Assembly (NCBI GenBank): GCA_018666235.1
Contig: JABJAB010000090.1
Span: forward strand, 1-13,478
Direction of reading: 5' to 3'
Origin: Ilumatobacter sp.
GTDB taxonomy: Bacteria; Actinomycetota; Acidimicrobiia; Acidimicrobiales; Ilumatobacteraceae
Length of the DNA: 13,478 nt
The translations under genes and the position numbers were made by a program. The notes beneath the pieces were generated by a model, which was given only the letters and a program-made list of their open reading frames with translations, was not told where the DNA came from and did no database searches. This document shows positions 1-6,449 of this stretch, piece after piece; the first letter of the stretch is position 1; each line of letters begins with the position of its first letter.

Positions 1-367
1 CGTTGACAGTGAGCGCCCCAAGGTGGCTGCAACGGCGACGTGAGCTCTGACGTGAAGCGTTGCTTTGGGTGAGTAACAGCCATCCATCGACAACAGTGAC
101 GTCAAGGCCACCAGCGCTCCAGCCGAGCAGTTCACTGAGCGTGCCTGAGTCAAAACCGGGTTTGAAACGACCACTCGCGTCCACACGTCGGGTTTGAGCG
201 CCGAGCGGAAACGTTGGAGTTGACGCCACTGGTGCTGTCGGCACGAGCGTCAACGACGCCACAGAGCGGGTTTCAGTACTTCGTGTCGCGATGTCGCCAA
301 TGCGTCCAAGTCGACGGCGAGTGACATCAAGTTGACGGGTTTGACTCAAAGAATGCGTTGCTGGCAT
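1..367 (-). CDS. Possible partial or decayed gene running off the left edge
   Basis: One minus-strand frame has no stop codon from about position 678 down to base 1 and continues beyond the window. The first ATG in it after the tRNA-Leu gene is at 367-365, used here as a nominal start; no Shine-Dalgarno or -10 box precedes it. The frame is also protein-like upstream of that ATG (for example GVDLIDELDVVDGVENC near 420-480), with no ATG, GTG or TTG between there and the tRNA, so the 5' end may be lost or frameshifted. Near 65-190 the translation contains VDASGRFKPG, LSELLGWSAG and VTVVDGWLLLTQ, which loosely recalls the AbrB/MazE-type swapped-hairpin pattern (xDxxGRxxxP...LGWxxG...vxxxxGxLxL). 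That resemblance is inference. It could equally be a chance open frame in GC-rich DNA or a pseudogene. Confidence 0.3.
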   Translation of the reverse strand, partial: MPATHSLSQTRQLDVTRRRLGRIGDIATRSTETRSVASLTLVPTAPVASTPTFPLGAQTRRVDASGRFKPGFDSGTLSELLGWSAGGLDVTVVDGWLLLTQSNASRQSSRRRCSHLGALTVN

Positions 368-528
368 TGCATCGACCGTGCGGAGGCCACGGCGAAGCGC
401 AATCGCGGCCTCACCGTGATCTGCAAGACAATTCTCGACGCCATCAACGACATCGAGTTCATCGATGAGATCAACGCCTGTTGCAACCTGATCTGCAGCA
501 TTTTGACGGGCTGCAGCCCTCTGAGTTG

Positions 529-611
529 TGCGCGAGGGGGGACTTGAACCCCCACGCCCTTTCGGACACCAGCACCTGAAGCTGGCGCGTCTGCCATTCC
601 GCCACTCGCGC
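529..611 (-). tRNA. tRNA-Leu (anticodon CAG)
   Basis: Read on the minus strand, the acceptor stem is GCGCGAG (611-605) pairing with CTCGCGC (536-530), with discriminator A at 529. The anticodon stem-loop is CCAGC-TTCAGGT-GCTGG with anticodon CAG at 578-576. The T arm is GGGGG-TTCAAGT-CCCCC (553-537). A long variable arm (GTCCGAAAGGGC-like) is typical of a class II tRNA such as leucine. The 3' CCA is not encoded; the bases after the discriminator read CAA. It lies divergently upstream of fhaA, as I recall for the leuT/fhaA neighbourhood of mycobacteria. Confidence 0.96.
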
Positions 612-624
612 AAGTGGACCACAG

Positions 625-630
625 ACGATA
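625..630 (-). promoter_or_regulatory. Candidate -10 element for tRNA-Leu
   Basis: The minus strand reads TATCGT, matching the actinobacterial TANNNT -10 pattern. It ends 13 nt before the mature tRNA 5' end, giving a predicted transcript start near 618. No clear -35 hexamer is visible at the expected distance. Confidence 0.35.
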
Positions 631-739
631 ACGCAGCAGACACCCGTTCCCCACTCGCGTTCCGGAGACGCTGTCGTCATCGCGGTCGGGGTGGGTCGAA
701 CGGTTGGGTAAGTGCAGGTTGGTGGGCCTGCTCAGGAAG

Positions 740-745
740 TATTGT
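740..745 (+). promoter_or_regulatory. Candidate -10 element for the fhaA operon
   Basis: TATTGT fits TANNNT and ends 10 nt before the fhaA ATG at 756. The expected transcript start is near 752, giving a leader of only about 4 nt. A weak -35-like GTTGGT sits at 718-723 (16-nt spacer). A promoter here would place GTG 744 inside the -10 box, which favours the ATG at 756 as the start. The rest of 612-755, between tRNA and fhaA, shows no gene. Confidence 0.4.
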
Positions 746-755
746 GGTTCGCCTC

Positions 756-1418
756 ATGGGATTGCAGTCAATAGAGAGGCGATTGGAGCGTATGGTCGAT
801 GGTGTGTTCTCTCGTCGGCGTCGCGGCTCCATCCGTCCCATCGAGCTCGGGCGCCGTCTCGTGCGTGAAATGGACGACAATCGCTCGGTCGATGTCAAGG
901 GTCGCCGCATTGTTCCCAACAATTTCACCGTGCTCCTGAGCCCCACCGATCACGCCGGCTTCAGCGACATTGAAGATGCACTCACCACCGAGCTCGGAGA
1001 AGCCGCCCGCGAATACGCCCGCGAAGAGAGCTACCACTTCATGGGGCCGGTCCTCGTCAAGCTCATGGTGGACAACAACCTCAAACCGGGCCGCTTCGGC
1101 ATTAGCTCACAACTCAAGCAAGCTGCTGGCGGTCTTGGCGCCGGATCGCTGGTGCTGCCGTCCGGCCAGCGAGTGGCCCTCGGCGAACATGTCACCACGG
1201 TCGGCCGGCTGCCCGAATCGACAATCTCGATCAACGACACCAACGTCAGCCGCAACCACGCCGAGATTCGCACCGGCAGTGCCGCCTACGTGGCGGTCGA
1301 CCTCGGATCCACCAACGGCACGATGGTCAACGGTGTCCGCATCGTCGGCGAGCAGCGTCTCAACGACGGCGACATCATCAGTTTTGGTTCAACCCACGTT
1401 CGCTTCGAGGCGTCGTAA
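756..1418 (+). CDS. fhaA: FhaA: DUF3662 and FHA domain protein
   Basis: Cytoplasmic phosphothreonine-binding adaptor of the PknB pathway; in mycobacteria FhaA links kinase signalling to lipid II flippase (MviN/MurJ) control and septal/polar peptidoglycan synthesis. The 220-residue product starts MGLQSIERRLERMVDGVFSR, typical of the FhaA N-terminal domain (DUF3662, about 1-110). The C-terminal FHA domain (about 130-220) has the canonical contacts G150-R151, S165-R166-N167-H168 and G184-S-T-N-G188, so phosphothreonine binding should be intact. The mycobacterial protein is above 500 residues with a long disordered linker; here the linker is almost absent. The start was chosen by family alignment. 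GTG 744, 12 nt upstream and preceded by AGGAAG (734-739), is an alternative. First gene of a five-gene run. Confidence 0.93.
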   Translation: MGLQSIERRLERMVDGVFSRRRRGSIRPIELGRRLVREMDDNRSVDVKGRRIVPNNFTVLLSPTDHAGFSDIEDALTTELGEAAREYAREESYHFMGPVLVKLMVDNNLKPGRFGISSQLKQAAGGLGAGSLVLPSGQRVALGEHVTTVGRLPESTISINDTNVSRNHAEIRTGSAAYVAVDLGSTNGTMVNGVRIVGEQRLNDGDIISFGSTHVRFEAS

Positions 1419-1420
1419 CT

Positions 1421-1434
1421 CTGGCCTGCGCCAG
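1421..1434 (+). other. Hairpin in the fhaA-fhaB spacer
   Basis: CTGGC (1421-1425) pairs perfectly with GCCAG (1430-1434) around a 4-nt loop CTGC. It fills most of the 22-nt gap and ends 6 nt before the fhaB ATG, where a ribosome binding site would be expected; no Shine-Dalgarno is visible there. It could affect fhaB translation or mRNA processing, or be chance. Confidence 0.3.
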
Positions 1435-1440
1435 CCAACC

Positions 1441-1953
1441 ATGACCGATCAAGTCCTCAACATCTTGAAGTTCGCTCTTCTCGGGCTGCTCTACGTCTTC
1501 TTCGCACGCGTGCTCTGGGCCGTGTGGAGCGAAGTACGCACGCCAAAACAGCGCACAGCCCAAGCGACGCCTGGCAACCAACGCGCCAGCGGCCCGCCCG
1601 CCCAAGCTCCTCGAGCGCAGCCAGCACCGGCGCCACAACGCGCGCCGAAGGGTCGGTCCGGCCGCGTCGGACGACTCGTCATCCTCGAACCTCGCGCTCG
1701 TCGCGGCACCACGATTGCGATGCAGGGCGAGATCACGCTCGGTCGCGATCCGTCGTGCACGATCACGATCGACGATGACACGTTCATCTCCCAGCTCCAC
1801 TTACGGATGTATGACTTCGAAGGCCAACCGATGCTTGAGGATCTTGGGTCGACCAACGGCACCTTCCACAACGGGAGCAAGATTGTCGGTGCCAAATTGC
1901 TGCACCCAGGTGACCGCATCCAGGTGGGCACCACCGTGATCGAGGCGCAGTAA
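1441..1953 (+). CDS. fhaB: FhaB (FipA): membrane-anchored FHA domain protein
   Basis: Phosphothreonine reader of the same pathway; the mycobacterial counterpart (FipA) connects kinase signalling to division proteins. The 170-residue product has an N-terminal membrane helix (about 8-28, rich in L/F/A/W), a Pro/Ala/Gln/Arg-rich flexible linker (about 38-75), and a C-terminal FHA domain (about 80-168). FHA contacts seen: G101-R102, S117...H120 and G136-S-T-N-G140. The usual Arg after the conserved Ser is Gln (S117-Q118-L119-H120), a departure at a position that often touches phosphate. Length and layout match FhaB of other actinobacteria. It starts 22 nt after fhaA and ends 2 nt before pstP, so it should be co-transcribed with both. 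Confidence 0.93.
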   Translation: MTDQVLNILKFALLGLLYVFFARVLWAVWSEVRTPKQRTAQATPGNQRASGPPAQAPRAQPAPAPQRAPKGRSGRVGRLVILEPRARRGTTIAMQGEITLGRDPSCTITIDDDTFISQLHLRMYDFEGQPMLEDLGSTNGTFHNGSKIVGAKLLHPGDRIQVGTTVIEAQ

Positions 1954-1955
1954 GA

Positions 1956-3347
1956 ATGGCAAAACTCAATTGGGGGTCAGCGACCCATGCCGGTCAACTC
2001 CGCCCGCAAAACGAAGACAACCTTCTGGCGATCGACGGCATCTACGTGGTCGCTGACGGAATGGGTGGCCACGAGGCCGGTGAGGTTGCCAGCCAGATCG
2101 CGGTCGATCGAGTGCGTGCCGACCTTGACACCGAGGAACTGCCAGGAGCCTCGGCGGTCGTCGACTCGATCTCGAACGCGAACGGCGACATTTTCCGCGC
2201 CGCGATTGCAAATCCCAGCCAAGCCGGCATGGGCACGACGATCACCGCCATCGCGGTGATTGGCGACCAGCTCGCTGGCCGCGGAGCCCCAAACCTCGAC
2301 GTCAACGACGATCCCGGCGAAGTGACGCCCGTCGTTCCCGCCGAGCCGTCCGAAGCATTCGTGCTCGCCAACGTCGGCGACTCGCGTACCTACCTCTTGC
2401 GTCACGATCGGTTGCGTCGTGTCACCATCGATCACAGCTACGTGCAGGAGTTGGTATCGACCGGCCACATCTCCGAGGACGAGGCCCGTACCCACCCACG
2501 ACGCAACATCATCACGCGTGCGCTGGGCATCGAGCCCGACGTGAAAGTCGACTGGTGGACGCTGCCACTCATCCGCGGGGATCGTTTCCTGCTGTGTAGC
2601 GACGGGCTGGTCGACGAGGTCGATGACGAGGTCATCAAGCACACCCTCACGACGCTCTCCGATCCTCAAGAAGCATCGGAGCGGCTGGTCGATCAGGCCA
2701 ACGAGGCAGGCGGTCGCGACAACATCACGGTGGTCATCGTCGACGTGCTCGAAGGCGACGATCCGCCTGACCCCACCCAGGAGTTCGACGTCGTGCCCCT
2801 CTGGGCTGATGACGTTGATCCGACGCCAGCGGGCAGCCTGCAAGTCGACGCCGACGGTCAACCACTCACTGCGACCGACCCCGACGCTGAGACACCGTCG
2901 CGAGCCAAGCGGTCCGACCGCGGTCCGAAGCGATTCCTTGCCCTGCTGGCCGTCGGTGCGATTCTTGTGGCGAGCTTCGCCGCCTTCGCAGCGTGGGCGC
3001 GACGTGGCTACTACGTCGACTTCAACGACAATGACGTTGTGACCATCTTCAAAGGCCGGACGGACGGTGTGCTGTGGTTCGACCCGACCGAGGAGAACAC
3101 CGGCCCACCGCGCGAGATTCTTGACGACGAGAGCGTGGTGCTTGTCGAGATGCAACCGCGCTTCGACAGCCGCATCGAGGCCGCCCTGTTCATCCGTGAG
3201 GACCTGTCGACGATTCCCACCACGACCATTCCGCCATCAACCACGACCACCACCACCACCGAGGTGATCGTTGCCCCGACCTCAACGGTCCCGGCCACCA
3301 CGATTCCGACCACCACAACTCCGGCGATCACCACCACGGTGCCCTGA
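1956..3347 (+). CDS. pstP: PstP: PP2C-family Ser/Thr protein phosphatase
   Basis: Metal-dependent phosphatase that reverses phosphorylation by PknB. The cytoplasmic PPM/PP2C domain (about 5-267) carries the metal-binding motifs: NED near 20, D34-G-M-G-G-H39, GDSRTYLL after residue 139, SDG with D216, and GRDN with D255. A single membrane helix follows (about 327-348, after a basic stretch KRSDRGPKR), then an extracytoplasmic region ending in a Thr/Pro-rich tail (about 418-463). The domain contains an extra acidic, Pro-rich stretch (about 110-134) just before the GDSR strand, where I recall most PP2C domains having a tight turn. The start ATG is 2 nt after the fhaB stop, with GAGG at 1942-1945. 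463 aa against about 514 in M. tuberculosis. Confidence 0.95.
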   Translation: MAKLNWGSATHAGQLRPQNEDNLLAIDGIYVVADGMGGHEAGEVASQIAVDRVRADLDTEELPGASAVVDSISNANGDIFRAAIANPSQAGMGTTITAIAVIGDQLAGRGAPNLDVNDDPGEVTPVVPAEPSEAFVLANVGDSRTYLLRHDRLRRVTIDHSYVQELVSTGHISEDEARTHPRRNIITRALGIEPDVKVDWWTLPLIRGDRFLLCSDGLVDEVDDEVIKHTLTTLSDPQEASERLVDQANEAGGRDNITVVIVDVLEGDDPPDPTQEFDVVPLWADDVDPTPAGSLQVDADGQPLTATDPDAETPSRAKRSDRGPKRFLALLAVGAILVASFAAFAAWARRGYYVDFNDNDVVTIFKGRTDGVLWFDPTEENTGPPREILDDESVVLVEMQPRFDSRIEAALFIREDLSTIPTTTIPPSTTTTTTTEVIVAPTSTVPATTIPTTTTPAITTTVP

Positions 3348-3354
3348 TCCCACC

Positions 3355-4818
3355 ATGTCGACTCCTGTTGCAACCAACGATGTCGATCCGGCGTTGGCGA
3401 ACCAGACCGGTCCGCGCTCGCCAATAGCTCGCCGCCGGCGCAACACCGAGCTGACGCTGATCATCATGGTCGGTCTCATCACCGGCGCGGCCTACACGGT
3501 TGCTGCGCTCGGCACGAACGCCGAGATCCCACCCGGCATTGGCATCTTCGTCGGCATCCTCCTCGCCCTGCTGCTGTGCGCACACATCGCGGTCCGCCTC
3601 GTCGCTCGCGGTGCTGACGGCACAATCCTGCCGCTGGCTGCACTGCTCCACGGCATCGGCTTCGTGATGATCACGCGCCTCGACGACCGGCTCGCGAGCT
3701 TGCAGGCAACGTGGAGCCTAATTGGCATCGCGGTGTTCATCGGGACGCTGCTCCTCGTTCAGCGGACCAGCGACCTCGCCAACCGCAAATGGCTGTTCTT
3801 CGTCGGTGGCGCGTTCCTCCTGTTGCTACCAATGGTCCCGGGTGTCGGTCAGACCTTCAATGGCGCTCGGATCTGGGTCAGCATTGGATCCATCAACTTC
3901 CAACCGGGCGAGTTCGCCAAGATCGCGCTCGCCATCTTCTTTGCTGCCTACTTGGCCGAGCGACGCGAGTTGATCCAAGCGATGACCTGGAAGGTCGGCC
4001 CGTTCCACCTTCCCGAACCGCGCTACATCCTCCCGATCATCGTTGCCTGGGGCTTCGCTGTGATCGTCATGGTCGGCGAACGCGACCTCGGATCGTCGTT
4101 GCTGTTCTTCACGCTGTTCGTCGTGATGATGTGGGTCGCGACCGAAAATGCCGGCTACCTCGTCGTTGGCGCAGTGCTGTTCGGCGGAGCGGCGTACTAC
4201 TCGTGGTCAAACTTCACGCACGTCCAGACCCGTGTGACCAACTGGATCAACCCCTGGGACGACCCGCTCGACAAGGGATACCAGATCATCCAGTCGCTGT
4301 ATGGCCTCGCCGACGGCGGCCTCCTCGGCACCGGCCTCGGACGCGGCAACCCAAACCAGGTTCCCGAGGCTCAGAACGACTTCATCTTCGCCTCGATCGG
4401 AGAGGAGTTCGGCCTCATCGGCGCCACGGCGGTCTTGATGTCGTTTGTGCTCATCGTCGGCGCTGGTCTGCGCACCGCTGTGCGAACCGACCGCACGTTT
4501 GAGAAGTTGCTCGCGACAGGCCTGACCGCGATTCTCGGCATTCAGGCGTTCATCATCATCGGCGGCGTGTTGAAGGTGATTCCCCTCACCGGCATCACGT
4601 TGCCGTTCGTGAGCTACGGCGGCTCGTCGCTGATCGCCAACTACATCCTTCTCGCGCTGCTCATCAGAGTCAGCGATTCTGCGGCCCGCCGACTCAACGA
4701 ACTGCCCGATGACCCGACGACCAGCGAGCGATGGCAAGCCTGGCGCTTATCGCGCCGCATTCGCAAGGCGATCAAGCGCGGCGAAGTACCGTCCGATTTT
4801 GTCGAGGTCGTCGCGTGA
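3355..4818 (+). CDS. rodA: RodA/FtsW-family SEDS peptidoglycan glycosyltransferase
   Basis: Polytopic membrane enzyme polymerising lipid II glycan strands, partnered with a class B PBP. The 487-residue product has a short basic cytoplasmic N-terminus (RRRR near 25) and about ten to twelve hydrophobic helices. SEDS motifs seen: NGARIWVSIG from N169, FQPGEFAKIALA, ERDLGSS at 242-248 (acidic residues of the conserved SEDS loop), NPWDDPLDKGYQ from N299, AQNDFIFASIGEEFG and LPFVSYGGSS around F418. The position between pstP and pbpA is that of actinobacterial rodA; sequence alone does not fully separate it from FtsW. The start ATG 3355 lies 7 nt after the pstP stop. An in-frame extension into pstP was discarded because its translation is basic Pro/Arg-rich and unlike the family. 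Confidence 0.94.
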   Translation: MSTPVATNDVDPALANQTGPRSPIARRRRNTELTLIIMVGLITGAAYTVAALGTNAEIPPGIGIFVGILLALLLCAHIAVRLVARGADGTILPLAALLHGIGFVMITRLDDRLASLQATWSLIGIAVFIGTLLLVQRTSDLANRKWLFFVGGAFLLLLPMVPGVGQTFNGARIWVSIGSINFQPGEFAKIALAIFFAAYLAERRELIQAMTWKVGPFHLPEPRYILPIIVAWGFAVIVMVGERDLGSSLLFFTLFVVMMWVATENAGYLVVGAVLFGGAAYYSWSNFTHVQTRVTNWINPWDDPLDKGYQIIQSLYGLADGGLLGTGLGRGNPNQVPEAQNDFIFASIGEEFGLIGATAVLMSFVLIVGAGLRTAVRTDRTFEKLLATGLTAILGIQAFIIIGGVLKVIPLTGITLPFVSYGGSSLIANYILLALLIRVSDSAARRLNELPDDPTTSERWQAWRLSRRIRKAIKRGEVPSDFVEVVA

Positions 4819-6308
4819 ACAGATCGATTCGGCAGCTCGCCTTGGGGCTCATGGCGTGCTACGTCGTGCTGTTCGTCGCACTCAACTACTGGCAAGTCGG
4901 CCAACAGGAAGAGCTCGGCGCAAAGTTCGACAACACCCGCCAGATCCTGCGCGAGTTCAACCGACCGCGCGGCAACATCATCACTGCCGACGGGGTCGTC
5001 GTCGCCCGATCCCTACCGGACACGGTCAACGAGAACATCGACTTCGTACGGGACTACCCGACCGGCGATCTCTTCGCCAACGTCAGCGGGTACTTCACCA
5101 AAGACTTCGGGGCAACGCAGGTCGAGCGCCAATACGGCGACGTCCTCGTCGGCTCCACCGCCACGCAGCAAGTGCGCGGTCTCGGTGACCTCCTCGAGGG
5201 CAACACGGATAACTCCGGCACAGTGCAGCTGACGCTGCGCAACGACGCGCAGAATGCCGCCAAGTCTGCACTGGGCGATCGCGAGGGTTCGATCACCGTG
5301 ATGGACCCGACAACCGGCGCGATCATCGCGATGTACTCGAACCCGACGTATGACCCGAACACCTTCGTCAGCCAAGACTTTGAGACTGCCCAGCAGGTCA
5401 TCACCGACTTGCAGAATGCCGACGGCAACCCTCTGCTCGCCCAGGCGTACCAAGAGCGATTCATGCCCGGGTCGACGTTCAAAGTCGTGACCACCGGTAT
5501 TGGACTCGAGGCTGGCGTGCTGTCACGCGAGACAAGTTTCCCGCGCGAGCGCCAATACATCCCGCCGCAGACCAACGACCCCATCCAGAACTACAACGGC
5601 AGTCAGTGCGGCGGCGACATGGCTGAGGTGTTCCGCAGAAGCTGCAACATTCCGTTCGCCAAGACCGCCATCGAGTTGGGTGTCGACCGGTTCGTTGCCG
5701 GCACCGAGGCATGGGGAATCGGCGAAGAGTTGCCGATCGATCTGCCACGACCGGCCACCAGCACGATCGGCGACACCGAAAACCTCGACCAGATGCTCCC
5801 CTTGCTCGCCATTCGTGGCTTCGGTCAGAGCGAGGACCAGATGGTGCCGCTGCACATGGCAATGGTCGCATCGGCGGTTGCCAACGACGGCAAAATGATG
5901 AAGCCCTACGTCATCGAGGCGACATTCGACAAGGCCGGCCGCGAGCTCAACCGCACCGAGCCCGAAGTGTGGAAGATGCCGATCTCGGCGGAGACCGCTG
6001 CACTTGAGACCGAGTTCATGGTCGGCGTCGTCGAGTCGGGGACCGCCAGTTGCTGTCTCGCCCTCGATGGTGGCATCCAGGCCGCGGCCAAGACCGGTAC
6101 TGCTGAACTCGGCATCGCCTCGAACCCGGATCTGTCCCACGCCTGGATCGTCGCCTTCGCTCCGGCCGAGGATCCGCAGTTCGCCGTCTCCGTGGTGCTC
6201 ACCGACGTGCAGTCCACCCAAGACGTGTCGGCAACAGGTGGCCGACTTGCCGGACCGATCGCCGAGACCATGCTCAACTTCCTGCTCACCGGCCAGGGCG
6301 CGTCGTAG
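4815..6308 (+). CDS. pbpA: PbpA: class B penicillin-binding protein (transpeptidase)
   Basis: Monofunctional D,D-transpeptidase that cross-links peptidoglycan outside the membrane, working with the SEDS enzyme encoded just upstream. 497 residues: short N-terminus (MNRSIRQ), membrane anchor (about 8-29), a PBP dimer/pedestal region (about 50-160) beginning NRPRGNIITADG, and the transpeptidase domain with S220-T-F-K223 (nucleophile Ser220), S276-C-N278 and K426-T-G428. The SxN motif has Cys in the middle, and further Cys occur at 265, 413 and 414, so disulfides near the active site are possible outside the cell. The start is GTG 4815, whose last two bases begin the rodA stop (GTGA overlap), with GAGG at 4804-4807. 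This implies translational coupling. It ends the operon; 141 bp follow before pknB. Confidence 0.95.
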   Translation: MNRSIRQLALGLMACYVVLFVALNYWQVGQQEELGAKFDNTRQILREFNRPRGNIITADGVVVARSLPDTVNENIDFVRDYPTGDLFANVSGYFTKDFGATQVERQYGDVLVGSTATQQVRGLGDLLEGNTDNSGTVQLTLRNDAQNAAKSALGDREGSITVMDPTTGAIIAMYSNPTYDPNTFVSQDFETAQQVITDLQNADGNPLLAQAYQERFMPGSTFKVVTTGIGLEAGVLSRETSFPRERQYIPPQTNDPIQNYNGSQCGGDMAEVFRRSCNIPFAKTAIELGVDRFVAGTEAWGIGEELPIDLPRPATSTIGDTENLDQMLPLLAIRGFGQSEDQMVPLHMAMVASAVANDGKMMKPYVIEATFDKAGRELNRTEPEVWKMPISAETAALETEFMVGVVESGTASCCLALDGGIQAAAKTGTAELGIASNPDLSHAWIVAFAPAEDPQFAVSVVLTDVQSTQDVSATGGRLAGPIAETMLNFLLTGQGAS

Positions 6309-6449
6309 TGCTCGGGACGAACGAGCCGGGCGCGGATCGACGTGATGTTTGCCACGACACCGACATCGGCGCCCTGAAGACCATGGGCCAGACTCGCTCG
6401 GTAGCCTGGCTCATCGCCGTTTCGGCGGACAGGAAGCAGTGAGAGAGCA
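6309..6449 (+). promoter_or_regulatory. pbpA-pknB spacer with a possible pknB promoter
   Basis: This is the largest gap in the kinase/cell-wall run. TAGCCT (6402-6407) fits TANNNT and would give a leader of about 36 nt, but no good -35 is seen. AGGAAG at 6431-6436 and GAGAG at 6441-6445 are the only Shine-Dalgarno-like stretches before the pknB GTG. The 9-mer AGCAGTGAG occurs twice (6435-6443, 6446-6454), the second copy spanning the pknB start. The first copy's GTG (6439) opens a four-codon frame ending TGA at 6451-6453, overlapping the pknB start codon. Confidence 0.3.

Noticed and set aside
508..519. GGGCTGCAGCCC palindrome just past the tRNA as a terminator
   Set aside because: The stem would be only 4 bp with a 4-nt loop and no T-run follows on the minus strand, so it is not supported as a terminator.
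529..611. tRNA 3' end as an attachment site for an integrated element
   Set aside because: No integrase, second tRNA 3' fragment or direct repeat is visible inside the window; it can only be tested with sequence to the left.
1067..1075. DnaA-box-like sequence (TTGTCCACC on the minus strand) in fhaA
   Set aside because: It is a single copy with one mismatch inside coding sequence for MVDNN; codon content explains it.
1977..3155. 392-codon open frame on the minus strand opposite pstP
   Set aside because: The plus-strand frame carries every PP2C motif; the antisense translation shows no domain pattern and reflects GC-rich codon bias.
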